A stretch of DNA of 7,194 nt, taken from an uncultured Kineosporia sp. GTDB lineage: Bacteria; Actinomycetota; Actinomycetes; Actinomycetales; Kineosporiaceae. Below, piece after piece: positions 1 through 4,960 of this stretch. Each line of letters begins with the position of its first letter. Positions within the stretch are counted from its first letter, which is position 1. The position numbers and the translations under genes were made by a program. Location: positions 1 through 7,194 of the forward strand of contig CALMAR010000103.1 in the NCBI GenBank assembly GCA_937859855.1. The letters run 5' to 3'. Under the pieces are notes generated by a model, which did not search any database, had not been told where the DNA came from, and was given only the letters and a program-made list of their open reading frames with translations.

Positions 1-1
1 C

Positions 2-91
2 GCACCGCCGGGAGCTTCGCGGCCCGGCCCCGGCGGGGCCCCGACCTCCGGCCCGGACCCCACCGGCCGCGCCCAGCAGCGGAAGCGGTGA
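2..91 (+). CDS. Probable C-terminal tail of a gene cut by the left edge
   Basis: Reading from base 2, an open frame of 29 codons runs to a TGA at 89-91. The tail is rich in Pro, Gly and Ala and ends in the basic stretch GRAQQRKR, which looks like a disordered C-terminus of an actinomycete protein. Third codon positions are almost all G or C and the first 60 bases are about 88% GC, unlike the spacer that follows. The product cannot be identified from 29 residues. Frame 1 also stays open, to a TGA at 169-171, so the frame is a judgement. The gene would converge on the sigma-factor operon. Confidence 0.35.
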   Translation, partial: APPGASRPGPGGAPTSGPDPTGRAQQRKR

Positions 92-180
92 AGGTCAACG
101 GGAGGACGGCAGTCATGACGTGTGCCCACATCCGTGCGGCCCGCGCGAGACAAACGCAGGCAGCCGGGTGAAGTGACGCG

Positions 181-255
181 CGAGGCCGGATCACCGAGGG
201 TGCCGAGGCTCACGTTCCGCTACCACACCCGGACTCCCCACGAGGCCCGATCACC
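181..255 (+). repeat. 15-base near-direct repeat, copies 60 bp apart
   Basis: CGAGGCCGGATCACC at 181-195 recurs as CGAGGCCCGATCACC at 241-255, with 14 of 15 bases identical and an offset of exactly 60. The flanks do not match, so this is a pair of short copies rather than a longer tandem duplication. No function is evident. Confidence 0.45.
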
Positions 256-259
256 ACCA

Positions 260-294
260 GCGGGCGGTCCCGCAATGTGCTCACCGCACATGCG
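260..294. terminator. Two abutting hairpins, possible bidirectional terminator
   Basis: GCGGG (260-264) and CCCGC (269-273) form a 5-bp stem with a 4-base loop. Sharing bases 271-273, CGC-A-ATGTGC (271-280) pairs with GCACATGCG (286-294) around the 5-base loop TCACC: nine base pairs with one bulged A. Neither has a T-run, but many actinomycete terminators lack one. The convergent-gene position supports termination. A protein-binding palindrome is the alternative. Confidence 0.35.
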
Positions 295-364
295 CGTGAA
301 GCAGCTAGCAGAAGTCGGGGACTTGACGGCGAGCCTCCCCGGGCGAGGTACCTCCTCCCGCGAC

Positions 365-397
365 GGCGGGACCGGAAACACCACCGGCCCAGCCGCC
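365..397. terminator. GC-rich hairpin in the convergent spacer
   Basis: GGCGG (365-369) pairs with CCGCC (393-397), and inside it CCGG (372-375) pairs with CCGG (384-387) around an 8-base A/C-rich loop. Small internal bulges separate the two stems. No T-tract follows on either strand. The position between converging transcripts makes termination the most likely role, but this rests on pairing by eye. Confidence 0.3.
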
Positions 398-489
398 ACG
401 AGCCAAACTCAAGCATTGGCGACGAGGGCAAGCCCCATAGGAGGTTGGAGATATCGGTCCTTAACATTCCATCATCGGCGTACCTTGTC

Positions 490-1422
490 TTAGTCCGCTC
501 CTCCGGACAAGTGAACGAAGTAGGCGCCGCCGATCGTCATCGTGATCCGAGTGCAGGAGCTACGCACTTGATCCAGCTCAGAAATCTGGTAGGCGTCCTG
601 GGCGAGCCCTGCTGACGTCGCGGCTTTATCAATCTCGCTCCTGGCCCGATCCCGATCAATGCAGGTGGGCAAGGCCTGCAACTGCTTGGTGAAGGCATCT
701 TCATGTGCCTTCTCGGAACCTAGTTCTACTTCCCGCTTATCGCTACGCAGGTAGTAATAAGTTGAACAGGTCGAGCTGCCATCGGGCCGCCCCCGCTGTG
801 ATACAGACCAGGTAGCCAAACCGGCTTGCCTCAGCTGTTCTTGTACTTGTCGTTTAGCATCTTCAGCGGATAGACAGGTAGCAGCCAACCCGTGGATTTG
901 GTCGCTGAGCGTTCGCTCCAGTTCGAGGATTGCCGCGTCAAAGCGGAACCCCGAAGGAAGTCGTCGATACCCAACCGGGACAGCCCATGCCTCTGGACGG
1001 ACGACTACACCTTCATCCGTTGCATAGGCGGCTAACCTGGGTACCGACTGTGCCGCTTCCCTGCGCCATTCTGCGGCACAGATCGCGATCGGGTCCTCGC
1101 TGTCCAGATCAGGTTGGGACCACGACTCCGAGCTCAGCTGACAGTTGACCTGCGTGCCTTGCTCTGGATGCTCGATCAACCAGGAGGCGTATCCGGCTGC
1201 CGCTGTCGCCAATACCGAGGTTGCGGCGAGACTGACGACCAGGAACGGACGGCGGTGGCTGCGACGCCGCACCGGTGCGATGGCGAGCAATCTGGTCAGC
1301 AGGGTTTCCCGTATATCGGCGTCTAAAGGCTGGTCCAGATGCTGGGCCAAGCGATGCGCGTCCAAATCAGAGACGGACCTCAGGAGCGCGATGTCGTCGG
1401 CATCGGGCAGTTTGCTGATCAT
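490..1422 (-). CDS. Membrane protein coupled to an ECF sigma factor, putative anti-sigma/sensor
   Basis: A 310-residue protein. Residues 1-57 are cytoplasmic and charged (RRRSHRR at 52-58), residues 60-82 form one hydrophobic membrane segment, and residues 83-310 should be outside. The outer part has six cysteines: C94, C115, C183, C219, C254 and C290. C183/C219 and C254/C290 are both exactly 36 apart and align without gaps, sharing an AGLA core, so the domain contains an internal duplication. The ATG at 1422 overlaps the sigma-factor stop as ATGA and has GGAGG seven bases upstream; the frame is open further back, inside the sigma gene, but that start would ignore this site. Position and topology fit a regulator of the sigma factor, though I see no ZAS zinc motif (HxxxCxxC), so an anti-sigma role is inference. 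Local GC is low for an actinomycete. Confidence 0.8.
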   Translation of the reverse strand: MISKLPDADDIALLRSVSDLDAHRLAQHLDQPLDADIRETLLTRLLAIAPVRRRSHRRPFLVVSLAATSVLATAAAGYASWLIEHPEQGTQVNCQLSSESWSQPDLDSEDPIAICAAEWRREAAQSVPRLAAYATDEGVVVRPEAWAVPVGYRRLPSGFRFDAAILELERTLSDQIHGLAATCLSAEDAKRQVQEQLRQAGLATWSVSQRGRPDGSSTCSTYYYLRSDKREVELGSEKAHEDAFTKQLQALPTCIDRDRARSEIDKAATSAGLAQDAYQISELDQVRSSCTRITMTIGGAYFVHLSGGAD

Positions 1423-1970
1423 TGCCGTGCCTCCATACGTCGGCTCAGGCTCGTCACGGGATCGTGGACTGAATCGAGGGCTGTCTTGAAGCGGCGGCGC
1501 GCCCGATGCAACCGAACTCGCGCCGCGGTTAACGAGCAACCAAGAGCAACTGCCACCTGAGGCAAGGTCAGTTCCTCCCAGGCGATCAACATCAGTATTT
1601 CTCGATCAGACGGAGAAAGGCTGCTCAGCGCCGCTCTTGTGCGTTCAGTGAGCCGTGCGTCGGGCGGATCGATCGTGACAGCTGCGACAATAACGGGCAG
1701 TTCTGCTGCAAGTCGCTCCGTAAGCCCGTCCCGTCGACTGAGGGTTCTCTTGTGATTAGCAAGTTGTCGTCTCGCCACTCCGAACAGCCATAACCTCCCG
1801 TCGACACCACTAGGAACAGCATCGAGCCGTCGCCACGCAACCAGATATACCTCGGCTAGGACATCGGCCGCGTCGGCCGGCTCACTCACCCGCCGCAACA
1901 GGTAAGCAAGCAGCGATACGTAGGTGTCGCGATACAGCGCTTCAAAGCGCTCCGTATCTACGCTGCCCAT
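1419..1970 (-). CDS. ECF-family RNA polymerase sigma factor (sigma-70 family)
   Basis: A 183-residue protein of standard ECF size. Residues about 8-78 are sigma region 2: a helix with FEALYRDTYVSLLAYLLRR, then ADVLAEVYLVAWRRLD (core RNA polymerase binding and -10 recognition) and WLFGVARRQLANHKR. Residues about 113-164 are region 4, with LSPSDREILMLIAWEELTLPQVA and a helix-turn-helix ending RVRLHRARRRF that reads the -35 element. There is no region 3 and no long C-terminal extension. The ATG at 1970 is the only ATG, GTG or TTG between the in-frame TAG at 2016-2018 and the conserved start of region 2; its ribosome site is weak (GGGA about ten bases upstream). It is first in a two-gene operon. 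The subgroup and target promoters cannot be assigned from sequence alone. Confidence 0.93.
   Translation of the reverse strand: MGSVDTERFEALYRDTYVSLLAYLLRRVSEPADAADVLAEVYLVAWRRLDAVPSGVDGRLWLFGVARRQLANHKRTLSRRDGLTERLAAELPVIVAAVTIDPPDARLTERTRAALSSLSPSDREILMLIAWEELTLPQVAVALGCSLTAARVRLHRARRRFKTALDSVHDPVTSLSRRMEARQ
1430..1434 (-). promoter_or_regulatory. Ribosome binding site inside the sigma gene
   Basis: GGAGG on the minus strand, seven bases before the ATG at 1422. It lies within the last codons of the sigma factor, so the membrane protein is translated by coupling. This site decides the start in favour of the 310-residue product over a 349-residue one. Confidence 0.75.
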
Positions 1971-2034
1971 ATCTGCAGCATCCCGGATGACATCGGCCCC
2001 TCCGTTGATCGGATACTACAGACCTGTCCGGCAG

Positions 2035-2046
2035 ACGCCCAGGCGT
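2035..2046. repeat. Palindrome upstream of the sigma gene
   Basis: ACGCC-CA-GGCGT forms 5-bp arms around two bases, about 65 bases upstream of the sigma start on the minus strand. It is a candidate operator or promoter-proximal element. I found no convincing -35/-10 pair to anchor it. Confidence 0.25.
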
Positions 2047-2100
2047 TACCACCGCGATGATGTCGTGCCAGATACAACACTCCGGTCCTGCCTGCGACTG

Positions 2101-2114
2101 CCGAGATTTCTCGG
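2101..2114. repeat. Short inverted repeat CCGAGA-TT-TCTCGG
   Basis: Perfect 6-bp arms around TT in the spacer upstream of the sigma operon. With two bases between the arms it is more likely a dimeric protein-binding site than an RNA hairpin. No second copy was found nearby. Confidence 0.25.
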
Positions 2115-2422
2115 AATTTGTGCCTTTCTCAGCTCGGGCGTTGGGATCCAGGTCGGAGCCGCAACCTCTTGAGTGACCGGCCACCGTTCGCCGTCGGCAC
2201 GAGTACGAGGCGGTCCGAACCATCCCGATCAAGAAGACCGCGGCCGGCGCCTGTGGATACTGACCATGATCGGCGCTGCCACCGTGAGGCGGTCTCCATG
2301 AGCCGTAGTCTCGTGATGTACCGCTGCGAAGTGCAGCAAGCCCATCGACGGACACCGGCATGCAGTGGCCAGCGACGAGGACCGTTGAGGAAGCCCAGCA
2401 GATCATCTACTTCGACTTCAGT

Positions 2423-2546
2423 CATCCACGTTTGATGGTTGCCGCTCCGGTGGCGATGCCGTGGGTGTCGAGAACCGCGGTTCAGTGCCGTTCTCGGCGT
2501 CTCCCTGCAAGGGGAGGCCATTCTTGATGGTCCCCTTGTGACAGGG
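2423..2546. other. Cluster of three strong stem-loops in a gene-free region
   Basis: Stem 1: CATCCACG (2423-2430) pairs with CGTGGGTG (2460-2467) with one G-T, enclosing GCCGC-TCCG-GTGGC (2441-2454), which on a plus-strand RNA is a C-G-closed UNCG tetraloop. Stem 2: CGAGAAC (2469-2475) pairs with GTTCTCG (2490-2496); its left arm overlaps a perfect 12-base palindrome GAACCGCGGTTC (2472-2483), an alternative fold. Stem 3: CCCTG (2503-2507), CAAGGGGA (2508-2515) and CCAT (2518-2521) pair with ATGG (2527-2530), TCCCCTTG (2531-2538) and CAGGG (2542-2546): 17 base pairs with two small bulges and a 5-base loop. The stems follow each other with 1 and 6 bases between. A structured RNA, a single-strand recombination or transfer site, or mobile-element debris are all possible. 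No known RNA family was recognised. Confidence 0.45.
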
Positions 2547-2712
2547 CCGGCTCGTACCAGGTTCCGGACGGGCAGATGATCGCCAGCGTTCCGGGGCCAG
2601 GTGCCGGTCGCGTCCAGCAGCCCCCTGTGCCAGCAGTCGCCGTAGTTGAGTGTGCGTGAGCACGTCGTGAAACGTGTCGGTTCGTGGAAGCGTCTCTTGG
2701 GCACGTACTGAC

Positions 2713-2752
2713 CCGGCACGAATCGCCCACAGCAGGCTGGTGACCGTGCTGG
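2713..2752 (-). terminator. Hairpin directly after the microprotein stop
   Basis: CCGGCACG (2713-2720) pairs with CGTGCTGG (2745-2752): eight pairs including one G-T, around a 24-base loop that can itself pair partly (CAC 2728-2730 with GTG 2740-2742). The stem begins at the first base after the stop codon of the minus-strand operon, which is the expected place for its terminator. There is no T-run. Confidence 0.4.
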
Positions 2753-2845
2753 TTACTTCTTGCGACGGCGCTGGATGTACTGGCTGATCGCGAATCCGAT
2801 GAGCAGGATGACGGCGAGTATCAGTCCCTGCTGGGCGCCGGTCAT
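2753..2845 (-). CDS. 30-residue single-pass membrane microprotein, coupled to VC0807-family gene
   Basis: MTGAQQGLILAVILLIGF begins a 30-residue protein with one hydrophobic segment (residues about 7-23) and a strongly basic end (QRRRKK at 25-30), which predicts a cytoplasmic C-terminus. The ATG at 2845 overlaps the stop of the upstream gene as ATGA, and GAGGAGG lies four bases before it, one of the strongest ribosome sites in the window. Codons are GC-rich in third position. A hairpin starts right after the stop. A much longer reading of this frame extends back to 3496, but that part is antisense-like Arg/His-rich sequence shadowing the real gene. No known family is recognised. A role as partner or regulator of the adjacent membrane protein is inferred from coupling only. 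Confidence 0.65.
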   Translation of the reverse strand: MTGAQQGLILAVILLIGFAISQYIQRRRKK

Positions 2846-3732
2846 CGGGCCTCCTCGGCGGCGCGGGCGGTGGCTGCGGCGGTCATCTCGTGGTCGACCT
2901 CTCGGGAGGCTATTGGCACAGCGAAGATCCTGATGAAGGCGAGGTAACCGACGAAGAGCACGAGGCCCGGAAGCTGGGAGACCACTGAGGTGTGCAGGAC
3001 CGCGGAGGGTGGACGGCGGTAGACCAGGAGGACACGTAACGCGGCTTCTGCGAGCAGCACGAGGCCGAGTCCGAACGTCATGATCTGTTCGGTCCGTCGG
3101 AACACTGCTGATGTGGTCCAGGCACGGTCGAACGCCGCGCCGCGCTGCGGATCGCCACCGGCAGCCATGGGGCGGCTGACGGTCATCATGAACGGCCGCT
3201 GCGTCCAGCAGGTGATGATCGCGTAGATACCGGCGACGGCGGTGTAGAACGCGGGACGGACCAGGATGAAGCGCGGGTCGCTGCTGATGGTCACCAGCAC
3301 TACGCTCATGGCGACCTCGATCAGGACGAGCAGCGCGAACCCGTCGATCGTTCGGCTGCGCAAGAGTTGGGGAACGGCGCCGAGACCGAGGATGACGGTG
3401 CCGGCGATGATCGCCCACGCATCCGACGCGCCGGCATAGGACGTCGACATAGTGACGACTGCTGCCACGACCGCGAGCGCGATGCCGGTCAGCCATCTCC
3501 GGCGTCGCGCCTCTGCGGCGTCGGCGGCGTCGGCCCGGATCTCTCCTGTCACCGACTTGGCCGCGACCGCGAACCCGCCCACCGTCAGGCGCACGGCCGC
3601 CGATCGTCCGGTCGGCGCCAGCACCAGGTAGACCAGGGTCGGCAGCATCAGGTCGATGAGGATGTCGATGACGCTGATCGTCAGGATGCGGGCCTTGACC
3701 GCCGAACTGCTGCGAGCCGGTCCGGCCGTCAT
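2842..3732 (-). CDS. VC0807-family integral membrane protein
   Basis: A 296-residue multi-pass membrane protein. Hydrophobic segments fall at about 17-39, 82-98, 103-122, 130-148, 157-175, 218-237 and 252-272. The core from residue 126 carries the pattern I associate with VC0807 proteins: RSRTIDGFALLVLIEV, then SDPRFILVRPAFYTAVAGIYAI, TQRPFMMTVSRPM, and FRRTEQIMTFGLGLVLLAEAALRV. The molecular function of the family is unknown. The protein has an extra charged stretch (residues 63-80, RADAADAAEARRRR) before the core and an Ala/Glu-rich tail. The start is ATG 3732, with GGGAG about ten bases upstream. It is the first gene of a two-gene operon with the 30-residue microprotein, and is divergent from a MarR gene that probably represses it. 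Confidence 0.85.
   Translation of the reverse strand: MTAGPARSSSAVKARILTISVIDILIDLMLPTLVYLVLAPTGRSAAVRLTVGGFAVAAKSVTGEIRADAADAAEARRRRWLTGIALAVVAAVVTMSTSYAGASDAWAIIAGTVILGLGAVPQLLRSRTIDGFALLVLIEVAMSVVLVTISSDPRFILVRPAFYTAVAGIYAIITCWTQRPFMMTVSRPMAAGGDPQRGAAFDRAWTTSAVFRRTEQIMTFGLGLVLLAEAALRVLLVYRRPPSAVLHTSVVSQLPGLVLFVGYLAFIRIFAVPIASREVDHEMTAAATARAAEEAR
2850..2856 (-). promoter_or_regulatory. Strong ribosome binding site for the microprotein
   Basis: GAGGAGG on the minus strand, four bases before the ATG at 2845 and inside the last codons of the VC0807-family gene. Its strength and the ATGA overlap are the main evidence that the 30-residue frame is translated. Confidence 0.65.
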
Positions 3733-3825
3733 GCGTCGCCTACTCCCATGAGATCGGTCCCGACCAATCGCTTACTTCGGTCTCTTAGTACCCGAGAAAC
3801 TTAGCAGCGAAGCTAGCATGGCGGC
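3733..3825. promoter_or_regulatory. Divergent promoter/operator region with CTTAG boxes
   Basis: The 93-base intergenic region separates the VC0807-family operon from marR. CTTAG occurs at 3784-3788 and 3800-3804 and CTTAC at 3771-3775. CTTCG (3775-3779) and CGAAG (3808-3812) are inverted around them, as are TCTC (3781-3784) and GAGA (3794-3797). The stretch is AT-richer than its flanks. MarR proteins commonly bind such divergent regions and repress both genes; that this one does so is inference. No perfect palindrome of typical MarR operator length was seen. Confidence 0.45.
3814..3819 (+). promoter_or_regulatory. Possible -10 element of a leaderless marR transcript
   Basis: TAGCAT fits the TANNNT -10 pattern and ends six bases before the ATG at 3826. 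That spacing would start the transcript at or next to the A of the start codon. There is no Shine-Dalgarno sequence before this ATG, which agrees with a leaderless message. A matching -35 is not evident. Confidence 0.35.
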
Positions 3826-4365
3826 ATGAGTGCCGAACAGCCCCACACGCGCGAGGCCGGCGTCCTGCTGGGACGCGAGTTCATCACCGCCGTCGTGATG
3901 TTCCATGAAACCGTCGGCCACCTCCTCGGCTTGACCGCCGTCGAACGCAAATGCCTGGACGTTCTGGACCGGCAGGGCCCCATGAGCGCCGGCGCCATCT
4001 CGGTGCACACCGGGTTGACCACCGGCGCCGTCACCGGCTTGATCGACCGGCTGAGCAGCGGCGGCTTCATCCACCGTGACACAGACCCCCACGACCGGCG
4101 GCGGGTCCTGGTCTCGCTGCTACCCAACCCCGGCGCCGAGGCGGTACAGGCCACGGTTTTCGGCCCCCTCGGCACCGATATGCAAGCGTTGACGAGCACA
4201 TACACCCCAGAGCAACTGGCCACGATTGCCGACTTTCTACGCCGGACCACCGATGTTCTGATCGCAAACACCACCCGCGTCGCCGCGATGTCACCGCAGC
4301 GTCGGCGGGCTGGACCGGATGGGAAACCCCGTCCAAGCGTTGATCACCCGGCAGTGTTGTCGTAG
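3826..4365 (+). CDS. MarR-family transcriptional regulator
   Basis: A 179-residue winged-helix protein. A first helix (residues about 12-33) precedes the DNA-binding domain at about 36-100: LTAVERKCLDVLDRQGPMSAGAISVHTG, the recognition helix TTGAVTGLIDRLSSGGFI (65-82), and the wing DPHDRRRVLVSL (89-98, the DxxDRR hallmark). The C-terminal helices (about 127-155) should form the dimer interface, followed by a polar tail of about 25 residues. The ATG at 3826 has no ribosome site and may be leaderless; the ATG at 3818 is out of frame and stops at once. Divergence from the VC0807-family operon points to local repression. The ligand is unknown; C43 is the only cysteine, so a two-cysteine redox switch within one subunit is excluded. 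Confidence 0.92.
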   Translation: MSAEQPHTREAGVLLGREFITAVVMFHETVGHLLGLTAVERKCLDVLDRQGPMSAGAISVHTGLTTGAVTGLIDRLSSGGFIHRDTDPHDRRRVLVSLLPNPGAEAVQATVFGPLGTDMQALTSTYTPEQLATIADFLRRTTDVLIANTTRVAAMSPQRRRAGPDGKPRPSVDHPAVLS

Positions 4366-4398
4366 TCGTGCCTGTGTTGCGCATCCGTCGACAAGAGA

Positions 4399-4411
4399 TT
4401 GCTCATAGCAA
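4399..4411. repeat. Inverted repeat TTGCT-CAT-AGCAA
   Basis: Five-base arms around CAT, 33 bases after the marR stop. Its right part, TCATAGC (4403-4409), is identical to the left part of the palindrome at 4521-4532, so both may be sites for one protein. A weak marR terminator is the alternative. Confidence 0.3.
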
Positions 4412-4520
4412 ACGCTTCCCAAGGCGAGCTACGTCGCGCTCTCCCGATGCAAGCCATCGCTCAAGGTATGACTGGATGGGGCATGAGCGTACGGGTGGAG
4501 TTCTGAATAGGTTCGGGTCT

Positions 4521-4532
4521 TCATAGCTATGA
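4521..4532. promoter_or_regulatory. Perfect 12-bp palindrome TCATAGCTATGA, candidate operator
   Basis: The sequence equals its own reverse complement over 12 bases and abuts the ribosome site of the 60-residue gene. It is AT-rich in a GC-rich region, as operators often are. TCATAGC recurs at 4403-4409. A repressor bound here would sit over the transcript start region or leader of the downstream gene. Which regulator binds is unknown; the neighbouring MarR is the nearest candidate. Confidence 0.4.
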
Positions 4533-4545
4533 GAGGATGGTCACC

Positions 4546-4728
4546 ATGATTCAGTTCCTCCACCTGCGCGGCGGCGATGTGGACGGGCGCATCATGAACA
4601 CCCACAACGGCTTTCAGCCCGTCAGGATCTCGGTCGACCGTCCGAGCGGCTTCCAGGTCTACATACCGTCCGACGACTCGACAAAGGACACGCGCTTCTA
4701 CGACTACGACCCAACGGTCCAGGACTAG
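4546..4728 (+). CDS. Hypothetical 60-residue protein
   Basis: A small soluble protein beginning MIQFLHLRGGDVDGRI, predicted to be rich in beta strands (IQFLHL; VRISV; FQVYI) with an acidic, tyrosine-containing end (RFYDYDPTVQD). It has no cysteine, signal peptide or membrane segment. Coding is supported by third positions that are mostly C or G along its length and by AGAGG (4532-4536) nine bases before the ATG at 4546. An in-frame ATG at 4537 would add MVT but leaves no room for that ribosome site. I do not recognise the family. The gene is preceded by the perfect palindrome at 4521-4532 and followed three bases after its stop by a large stem-loop, so it appears to be its own transcription unit. 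Confidence 0.7.
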   Translation: MIQFLHLRGGDVDGRIMNTHNGFQPVRISVDRPSGFQVYIPSDDSTKDTRFYDYDPTVQD

Positions 4729-4731
4729 CGC

Positions 4732-4785
4732 GCTCCGCGAACCGCAGCGCCCGCTGTCTGCGGCAGATCCGCACGGCCGCGGAGC
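4732..4785 (+). terminator. Nested stem-loop after the 60-residue gene
   Basis: GCTCCGCG (4732-4739) pairs with CGCGGAGC (4778-4785), an 8-bp outer stem. Inside it CCGCAG (4742-4747) pairs with CTGCGG (4758-4763), with an alternative CAGC/GCTG (4745-4748, 4753-4756). The structure starts three bases after the stop. There is no T-tract, so it may be a terminator of the actinomycete type or a 3'-end stabiliser. Confidence 0.45.
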
Positions 4786-4817
4786 TCCAGAAGCGTTCAC
4801 GCTACGCGGCAGATCCG
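4760..4817 (+). repeat. 12-base direct repeat GCGGCAGATCCG
   Basis: Exact copies at 4760-4771 and 4806-4817, offset 46 bases. The first overlaps the stem-loop after the 60-residue gene. The flanks differ. No function is evident. Confidence 0.45.
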
Positions 4818-4881
4818 GATGTTCTATTCGTTGTGCCTCGATGCGGCGTGGTGGGGGTAGGCGACAGCGGACCGTGGCTTT

Positions 4882-4896
4882 GAAGCTGCGAGCTTC
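4882..4896. repeat. Inverted repeat GAAGCT-GCG-AGCTTC
   Basis: Perfect 6-bp arms around GCG in the spacer upstream of the permease gene, about 140 bases before its start. It could be an operator or a weak hairpin; no T-run follows. Confidence 0.3.
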
Positions 4897-4960
4897 GTAG
4901 GCCGGGTTTGCGTGAGGCGTTCTGCGTGGGGGGTCTGGAGCGATACTCGGGATTGCGTTG

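Larger units (their letters stand above)
92..489. other. Gene-free convergent spacer with inverted repeats
   Basis: No frame here has convincing codon bias or a recognisable product. The spacer lies between the 3' end of the left-edge reading frame and the 3' end of the minus-strand sigma-partner gene, where transcription terminators are expected. It holds two abutting hairpins at 260-294, a hairpin at 365-397, a perfect palindrome GAGGTACCTC at 345-354, and a 15-base near-direct repeat at 181 and 241. Confidence 0.55.
1971..2712. other. Long spacer without a supported gene
   Basis: Open frames exist on both strands, but none has steady GC-rich third positions, a ribosome site or a recognisable product. 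On the minus strand, short protein-like stretches occur in different frames (for example TAVLDTHGIATGAATIKRG between two stops near 2425-2487), which could mean a decayed gene, but I cannot identify one. The 5' part must hold the sigma-operon promoter, though no clear -35/-10 pair was found. The right half holds the inverted-repeat cluster described separately. Confidence 0.5.

Noticed and set aside
115..171. An 18-codon frame (MTCAHIRAARARQTQAAG) with GGGAGG nine bases upstream, like a leader peptide.
   Set aside because: No gene follows it on the plus strand that it could regulate, the codon pattern is not distinctive, and 18 codons give no further test.
1423..1539. A longer start (349 residues) for the sigma-partner protein.
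   Set aside because: It would lie inside the sigma gene with no ribosome site, whereas ATG 1422 has GGAGG at seven bases and the ATGA overlap.
2469..2546. Bulged hairpins considered as an integron attC site.
   Set aside because: The conserved attC core sequences (GTTRRRY and its complement) are not present at the ends, and no integrase or cassette gene is in the window.
2129..2719. A 196-residue minus-strand frame in the spacer, considered as a gene or transposase remnant.
   Set aside because: Mixed third-position bases, many Arg/Trp/Cys residues, no ribosome site and no transposase or other motif; it also covers the strong inverted repeats.
2560..2720. Group II intron domain V, suggested by GGCACGTACTG near 2699.
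   Set aside because: The GAAA loop, paired AGC and other conserved domain V parts are missing, and no reverse transcriptase frame is present.
2753..3496. A 247-residue minus-strand frame across the membrane-protein gene.
   Set aside because: Except for its last 30 codons it is an Arg/His/Pro-rich shadow of the VC0807-family gene in another frame; only the ATG at 2845 has a ribosome site.
4483..4506. A seven-codon frame (MSVRVEF) before the small gene.
   Set aside because: Too short to support; only a weak GGGG precedes it.
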